DNA of 8,956 bases from CAYUAG01 sp046483025. GTDB lineage: Bacteria > Zhuqueibacterota > QNDG01 > CAYUAG01. The translations under genes were made by a program, and so were the position numbers. Positions 6,039-8,956 of this stretch are shown in pieces (positions within the stretch are counted from its first letter, which is position 1; every line of letters begins with the position of its first letter). The notes beneath the pieces were generated by a model, which saw only the letters and a list, made by a program, of their open reading frames with translations, did not search any database and had not been told where the DNA came from. The DNA lies in NCBI GenBank assembly GCA_046483025.1, contig JAWODZ010000129.1, forward strand, positions 1 through 8,956, in the 5' to 3' direction.

Positions 6039-6051
6039 TAAATCAATAACA

Positions 6052-6088
6052 AAAAAAGGTAACCTTTAACTCAAAGGTTACCTTTTTT
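6052..6088. terminator. Bidirectional intrinsic terminator
   Basis: A perfect 16-bp stem pairs 6052-6067 (six A, GGTAACCTTT) with 6073-6088 (AAAGGTTACC, six T) around a 5-nt loop, with A-tract and T-tract at the two ends. It can stop transcription from both sides. It lies 38 bp past the stop of the minus-strand 115-aa gene and closes the repeat island for plus-strand transcripts. Confidence 0.9.
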
Positions 6089-6126
6089 GTCAAGACTGTC
6101 TTGTATGTGGGTTATTGAAATTTAGA

Positions 6127-6474
6127 TTAATCGCTAGTTGTTTCAGGTTTGGAGAGCTTTTTCAATTCATCCATTATTTTTTTAACTTCCAGGGAATCGA
6201 GTTTCTGGTCTTCAAAAGAATCTTTGAAAGTCATCATCAGACCTTGAAGCTTCTGTTTTTCAATATCGCCGTTCTTTAATTTTGTCAAAGTTTCATCAAA
6301 TATAATTTTTGCCTCAGCTTTGGAGCTGGAATCAGGTAAACTTGATATAAGTGGTTTTTCCATGGTATCAAGACCCTTTTCAATGGCAAAATCTACCATT
6401 TTAGGACAATAGATTATTGCAGCAATAATAAGTACTACCAAAATAATACCAACAATAAGTAAAAATTTTTTCAT
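6127..6474 (-). CDS. Small single-pass membrane protein, unknown function
   Basis: This is a 115-aa protein I do not recognise. Residues 1-3 (MKK) are basic, 4-22 form one strongly hydrophobic helix (FLLIVGIILVVLIIAAIIY), and the remaining ~92 residues are hydrophilic and probably helical (many E, K, D, with a heptad-like L/I/M spacing in KLQGLMMTFKDSF and SLEVKKIMDELKKL). The positive-inside rule puts the C-terminal part outside the cytoplasmic membrane. C23 follows the helix, but IIYC is not a proper lipobox, so lipidation is unlikely. The start is well supported: AAGGAGG (6490-6484 on the minus strand) lies 9 nt upstream. It has its own possible extended -10 promoter at 6580-6572 and a strong terminator after its stop, so it is probably a one-gene transcript, with or without read-through from nnr. 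Confidence 0.8.
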   Translation of the reverse strand: MKKFLLIVGIILVVLIIAAIIYCPKMVDFAIEKGLDTMEKPLISSLPDSSSKAEAKIIFDETLTKLKNGDIEKQKLQGLMMTFKDSFEDQKLDSLEVKKIMDELKKLSKPETTSD

Positions 6475-6571
6475 GGTTCATTTCCTCCTTTTGGTGTTGA
6501 ACACGTTTTAAACAGTAAAATAAAGCAAAGTTAATGTAAATAATTCATAGAATTTAATCAAGTATATTTTG

Positions 6572-6580
6572 ATTATAACA
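6572..6580 (-). promoter_or_regulatory. Extended -10 promoter for the 115-aa gene
   Basis: On the minus strand TGTTATAAT is a perfect TGnTATAAT extended -10 element, just after the nnr stop codon and about 100 nt before the ATG of the 115-aa gene. No good -35 is seen at 17 bp, which extended -10 promoters tolerate. The leader would be about 90 nt and contains a GTGTTGAACAC palindrome at 6504-6494, next to the SD. Confidence 0.5.
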
Positions 6581-6587
6581 CCTGTTT

Positions 6588-8162
6588 TCAAATTACTGTA
6601 ATTTTTCCGTAAAAATCTTCCCGGATATCTTCATACTCTTCCCGGTACAGAAGAACCGCATCAGGGAGAAATTGCATTATATCTTCAGCAGTTATGCCAT
6701 CCTCCCCGACCTCAGCAGCAGCCAGGTCACCGGCAAAACCATGCAGGAATACGCCTGCTTTTACAGCTTCATTGACATTCAGCCCCAGGCCATACATGGC
6801 AGCAATGGTCCCGGTAAGCACATCACCTGAGCCGGCTGAGGCCATTCCGGAGTTGCCACTGAGATTGATGAAAACCTGACCTTCAGGCATTCCAATGAGT
6901 GTGTGAGCACCTTTCAGTACAATAACTGAATTCCATTTTTCTGCCTCAGTTTGTAAAATATCAACAGGAGAATTTTTAATGTCGGATATGGATTTGTTAG
7001 AAAGTCTGCTCATTTCTCCGGGATGAGGAGTAATAATTGCAGGAGCGTTTCGTTTCCTGCAGGTTTCAGGATGCTGGCAAACAGCTGTTATTCCGTCCCC
7101 GTCAATAAGTATGGGTTTATCAATATTAATGATCAATTCTTTTGTTAATTCCCGGGTTTCTTTTTCTAAAGAAAGTCCGGGACCTATTACCACGAAATCA
7201 ACCTTTTGGGAAAGTTCTAACAGTTCGGAAAAATTATTTTTTGCCAGGCTGCCGTATGCGGTTTCTTTCTGAGGAACAAAAACAATTTCACTTCCACCGC
7301 TTCCCAGGGCATTTACTATTGAGGAAGGCGCAGCAAGACGGGCATATCCGCCTCCTGACTTGAGAAAAGACATGGTGCTAAAATAGGGGGCTCCCAAATA
7401 ACCGGCTGCCCCGGAAATAAAAAGAACATCACCAAAGCTGGTTTTATGACCATCTTCCTGTCGTATTGGTAAGGGGAGCGGTTCATTTATTTCTGTTTTT
7501 ATGGTGTCGGATGCGGTTAAGGCAGGGGGAAAAGAGAGGTGGGTTACGAAAAGTTCACCTCCTATAATATGACCTGGATATAATATATTTCCCAGCTTGG
7601 GAAGTCCGAAACTAACAGTAAAATCAGCCTCCACTGCGATACCCATTATCTGGCCATTATTACCATTCACTCCGGAGGGTATATCAATTGCCAACACCGG
7701 CAGGTTGCTGTTATTGATGGATTCAATGGCATCTTTATAAAATCCTTTTACTTCTCTTTCCAGGCCGGTGCCAAAGATGGCATCAACCACTACATCAGAA
7801 GCACTGAGAATATCCATAAGTATTTCTGTATTATCTACCTGTTCCATAGGAAATCCGATTTTCAGGGCTATTTTATAATTTGTTGCAGCAGCCCCTTTAA
7901 ATTTCTGCGGGTCGCCCAGTAGCACAACATGAGGCAGTCCACCCAGAGAATAAATTTTACGGGCAACAACTAATCCATCACCACCATTATTGCCGCTTCC
8001 GCATAAAACGGTAAAACTGGTTCCATTGATTTTAAAATTTTCACTCAGAACCCGAAAAGCCGCACCTCCTGCATTTTCCATAAGCAGTTCATCTTTAATA
8101 CAAAACTTTTCTATGGCGGTTTTATCCAACCATCTCATTTTTTCTACATTACTTATTTTCAT
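6588..8162 (-). CDS. nnr: Bifunctional NAD(P)HX epimerase / ADP-dependent NAD(P)HX dehydratase
   Basis: This is a 524-aa cytoplasmic repair enzyme that interconverts the R and S forms of hydrated NAD(P)H and dehydrates the S form back to NAD(P)H using ADP. The N-terminal YjeF-type epimerase domain (about 1-215) shows LMENAG (27-32), GSGNNGGDG (55-63), DAIFGTGL (127-134) and AIDIPSGVNG (158-167). The C-terminal ribokinase-like dehydratase domain (about 225-515) shows KTSFGDVLFISG (240-251), VIGPG, LIDGDG, TPHPGE (378-383), VLKG (415-418) and the catalytic/phosphate loop GSGD (444-447). Length and domain order are those of full bacterial Nnr. A longer reading would start at a TTG (8177), but the ATG at 8162 is preferred because GTGGAG (8175-8170) lies 7 nt before it. 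The gene diverges from the tRNA-tuf cluster, with 121 bp between. Confidence 0.96.
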   Translation of the reverse strand: MKISNVEKMRWLDKTAIEKFCIKDELLMENAGGAAFRVLSENFKINGTSFTVLCGSGNNGGDGLVVARKIYSLGGLPHVVLLGDPQKFKGAAATNYKIALKIGFPMEQVDNTEILMDILSASDVVVDAIFGTGLEREVKGFYKDAIESINNSNLPVLAIDIPSGVNGNNGQIMGIAVEADFTVSFGLPKLGNILYPGHIIGGELFVTHLSFPPALTASDTIKTEINEPLPLPIRQEDGHKTSFGDVLFISGAAGYLGAPYFSTMSFLKSGGGYARLAAPSSIVNALGSGGSEIVFVPQKETAYGSLAKNNFSELLELSQKVDFVVIGPGLSLEKETRELTKELIINIDKPILIDGDGITAVCQHPETCRKRNAPAIITPHPGEMSRLSNKSISDIKNSPVDILQTEAEKWNSVIVLKGAHTLIGMPEGQVFINLSGNSGMASAGSGDVLTGTIAAMYGLGLNVNEAVKAGVFLHGFAGDLAAAEVGEDGITAEDIMQFLPDAVLLYREEYEDIREDFYGKITVI

Positions 8163-8205
8163 GATTATACTCCACAAATATTTATATTTAATGTAAAAAA
8201 ATGAA

Positions 8206-8221
8206 TTGTTGAAAGCAACAA
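8206..8221. promoter_or_regulatory. Inverted repeat between nnr and the tRNA promoter
   Basis: TTGTTG (8206-8211) and CAACAA (8216-8221) form a perfect 6-bp inverted repeat with a 4-nt spacer. It lies 44-59 bp before the nnr ATG and just upstream of the tRNA -35 box. A weak minus-strand promoter for nnr (TTGCTT, 17 bp, TACATT) overlaps it. Operator function is speculative. Confidence 0.25.
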
Positions 8222-8233
8222 GTTATTTTTTTG

Positions 8234-8262
8234 TTGACTTATACATTTTTTTTTATTATAAT
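8234..8262 (+). promoter_or_regulatory. Sigma70-type promoter of the tRNA-tuf cluster
   Basis: TTGACT (8234-8239, 5 of 6 matches to consensus) and TATAAT (8257-8262, perfect) are separated by exactly 17 bp of AT-rich DNA, with further A/T-rich DNA upstream. Transcription would begin near 8269, about 15 nt before the first tRNA. This fits a strong housekeeping promoter. Confidence 0.85.
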
Positions 8263-8283
8263 TATTGGCTGAATATAAATAGT

Positions 8284-8355
8284 GCTGGCGTAGCTCAATG
8301 GTAGAGCAGCTGATTTGTAATCAGCAGGTTGTAGGTTCAAGTCCTATCGCCAGCT
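8284..8355 (+). tRNA. tRNA-Thr (anticodon TGT)
   Basis: The acceptor stem GCTGGCG pairs with CGCCAGC (8348-8354), followed by discriminator T. The anticodon stem GCTGA/TCAGC encloses loop TTTGTAA, giving anticodon TGT (reads ACA). The T arm has the GGTTCAAGTCC core. No CCA is encoded. It is first of four tRNAs in the order known from the E. coli thrU-tyrU-glyT-thrT-tufB locus. Confidence 0.97.
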
Positions 8356-8362
8356 CAGTTGT

Positions 8363-8445
8363 GGAGGGGTTCCCGAGCGGTCAAAGGGAACAGACTGTAA
8401 ATCTGTCGGCGAATGCCTTCGAAGGTTCGAATCCTTCCCCCTCCA
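8363..8445 (+). tRNA. tRNA-Tyr (anticodon GTA)
   Basis: This is a class II tRNA with a long variable arm. Acceptor GGAGGGG pairs with CCCCTCC (8438-8444). Anticodon stem ACAGA/TCTGT encloses CTGTAAA, anticodon GTA. The T arm is GAAGG-TTCGAAT-CCTTC (8421-8437). Discriminator A is followed by CA, so a full CCA is not encoded. It starts 7 nt after the preceding tRNA-Thr. Confidence 0.97.
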
Positions 8446-8458
8446 CAAGTATGATTAT

Positions 8459-8532
8459 GCGGGAGTAGCTCAGATGGCTAGAGCGTCAGCCTTCCAAGCT
8501 GAATGTCGCGGGTTCGAATCCCGTTTCCCGCT
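8459..8532 (+). tRNA. tRNA-Gly (anticodon TCC)
   Basis: Acceptor GCGGGAG pairs with TTCCCGC (8525-8531) through one G:U pair. Anticodon stem TCAGC/GCTGA encloses CTTCCAA, anticodon TCC (reads GGA). The T arm is GCGGG-TTCGAAT-CCCGT. No CCA is encoded. Small open frames on both strands across this tRNA are artefacts. Confidence 0.97.
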
Positions 8533-8544
8533 CAAAAAAAAAAT

Positions 8545-8585
8545 AAAAAAAGGCAAAAATTTTCTTGCATATTGCCTTTTTTTTT
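8545..8585 (+). terminator. Intrinsic terminator-like hairpin inside the tRNA-tuf cluster
   Basis: AAAAAAAGGCAA (8545-8556) pairs with TTGCCTTTTTTT (8572-8583) around a 15-nt loop, followed by more T to 8585. It stands 13 nt after tRNA-Gly and 61 bp before the next tRNA. The GC core is only 3-4 bp, so termination may be partial and some transcription may continue into tRNA-Thr(GGT) and tuf. Confidence 0.65.
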
Positions 8586-8646
8586 ATTATCTTAATAGGC
8601 TTTTTATCAAAAACGATAAGAAGCAAAAAATTATATATTGGGCGTT

Positions 8647-8718
<72 letters not shown>

Positions 8719-8765
8719 CGTTTTTGTTTATGAGTTAGAATAAAATTTTTTGGAGGATTTGAAAT

Positions 8766-8956
8766 ATGGCAAAGGAGAAGTTTCAGCGGACAAAGCCGCA
8801 TGTTAACATAGGCACCATAGGTCATGTTGATCATGGCAAGACGACCTTAACCGCTGCGATCACCATGTATTTATCGAATAAAGGTCAGGCGGATGTAAAG
8901 AAGTTTGATGAGATAGATAATGCACCTGAGGAGAAGGAGCGAGGAATTACCATTAA
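8766..8956 (+). CDS. tuf: Elongation factor Tu, 5' part
   Basis: These are the first 63 codons of EF-Tu, the GTPase that delivers aminoacyl-tRNA to the ribosome; the gene runs off the right edge. The N-terminus is typical (MAKEKFQRTKPHVNIGTIG). The P-loop GHVDHGKT is at 19-26, and the start of switch I, DNAPEEKERGITI (51-63), includes the Mg-binding Thr T62. The SD GGAGG (8752-8756) is 9 nt before the ATG. Linkage to tRNA-Thr(GGT) means part of the tuf mRNA is probably made by processing a tRNA-tuf transcript. Confidence 0.98.
   Translation, partial: MAKEKFQRTKPHVNIGTIGHVDHGKTTLTAAITMYLSNKGQADVKKFDEIDNAPEEKERGITI

Larger units (their letters stand above)
4419..6051. other. 1.6-kb gene-free island of palindromic repeats
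   Basis: No open frame here resembles a gene. The few frames of 60-115 codons run straight through the palindromic repeats and lack family features or good SD sites. The stretch is a mosaic of at least five kinds of inverted-repeat element, listed separately. The parts left unexplained are about 4640-4705, 4775-4930 and 4995-5065, in which I see only short weak hairpins (for example CACAG/CTGTG at 4819-4833). The ABC operon and the minus-strand gene at 6127-6474 converge on it. Confidence 0.8.

Noticed and set aside
4419..6051. Decayed transposase or IS in the gene-free region
   Set aside because: I found no stretch in any frame with transposase motifs; all structure is explained by non-coding inverted repeats.
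8163..8177. TTG at 8177 as start of nnr
   Set aside because: It overlaps the GTGGAG that serves the ATG at 8162; the extra five residues do not fit the family start.

Overview
The window reads as ordinary chromosome of a moderately AT-rich bacterium. I cannot assign a phylum. The start of EF-Tu, four tRNA genes without an encoded CCA end, SD-led genes and an island of palindromic intergenic repeats are all bacterial. The order tRNA-Thr(TGT), Tyr(GTA), Gly(TCC), Thr(GGT), tuf matches the well-known thrU-tyrU-glyT-thrT-tufB locus of E. coli. That order is widely conserved, so it does not identify the organism.

Layout. Positions 1-827 (+) hold the 3' end of a YggS-family PLP-homeostasis gene and a small HAD-fold protein of the soluble P-type-ATPase-like type. 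Positions 927-4418 (+) are a tightly packed four-gene operon, ATPase, permease, ATPase, permease. It encodes two paralogous ABC-2-type half systems that probably form one exporter of unknown substrate. Positions 4419-6051 hold no credible gene. They are a dense mosaic of palindromic repeats: two REP-like hairpins, two copies of an element with ends in common (A), two clear copies and one degraded copy of a second element (B), one 228-bp giant imperfect hairpin (C), a 28-bp perfect palindrome and some low-complexity DNA. A strong bidirectional terminator follows at 6052-6088.

On the minus strand are a 115-aa single-pass membrane protein (6127-6474, unknown function) and the fused NAD(P)HX epimerase/dehydratase nnr (6588-8162). 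Divergent from nnr, a strong sigma70-type promoter (8234-8262) drives the tRNA cluster and then tuf, which runs off the window end. A terminator-like hairpin lies between the third and fourth tRNA.

How the parts fit. The plus-strand ABC operon and the minus-strand nnr side converge on the repeat island, the usual location for REP/MITE-type elements. I found no defence system, CRISPR array, integrase or transposase gene. The least ordinary content is the repeat mosaic, especially the 228-bp hairpin and the A element whose two copies share ends but not interiors. The genes themselves belong to known families, apart from the 115-aa protein.
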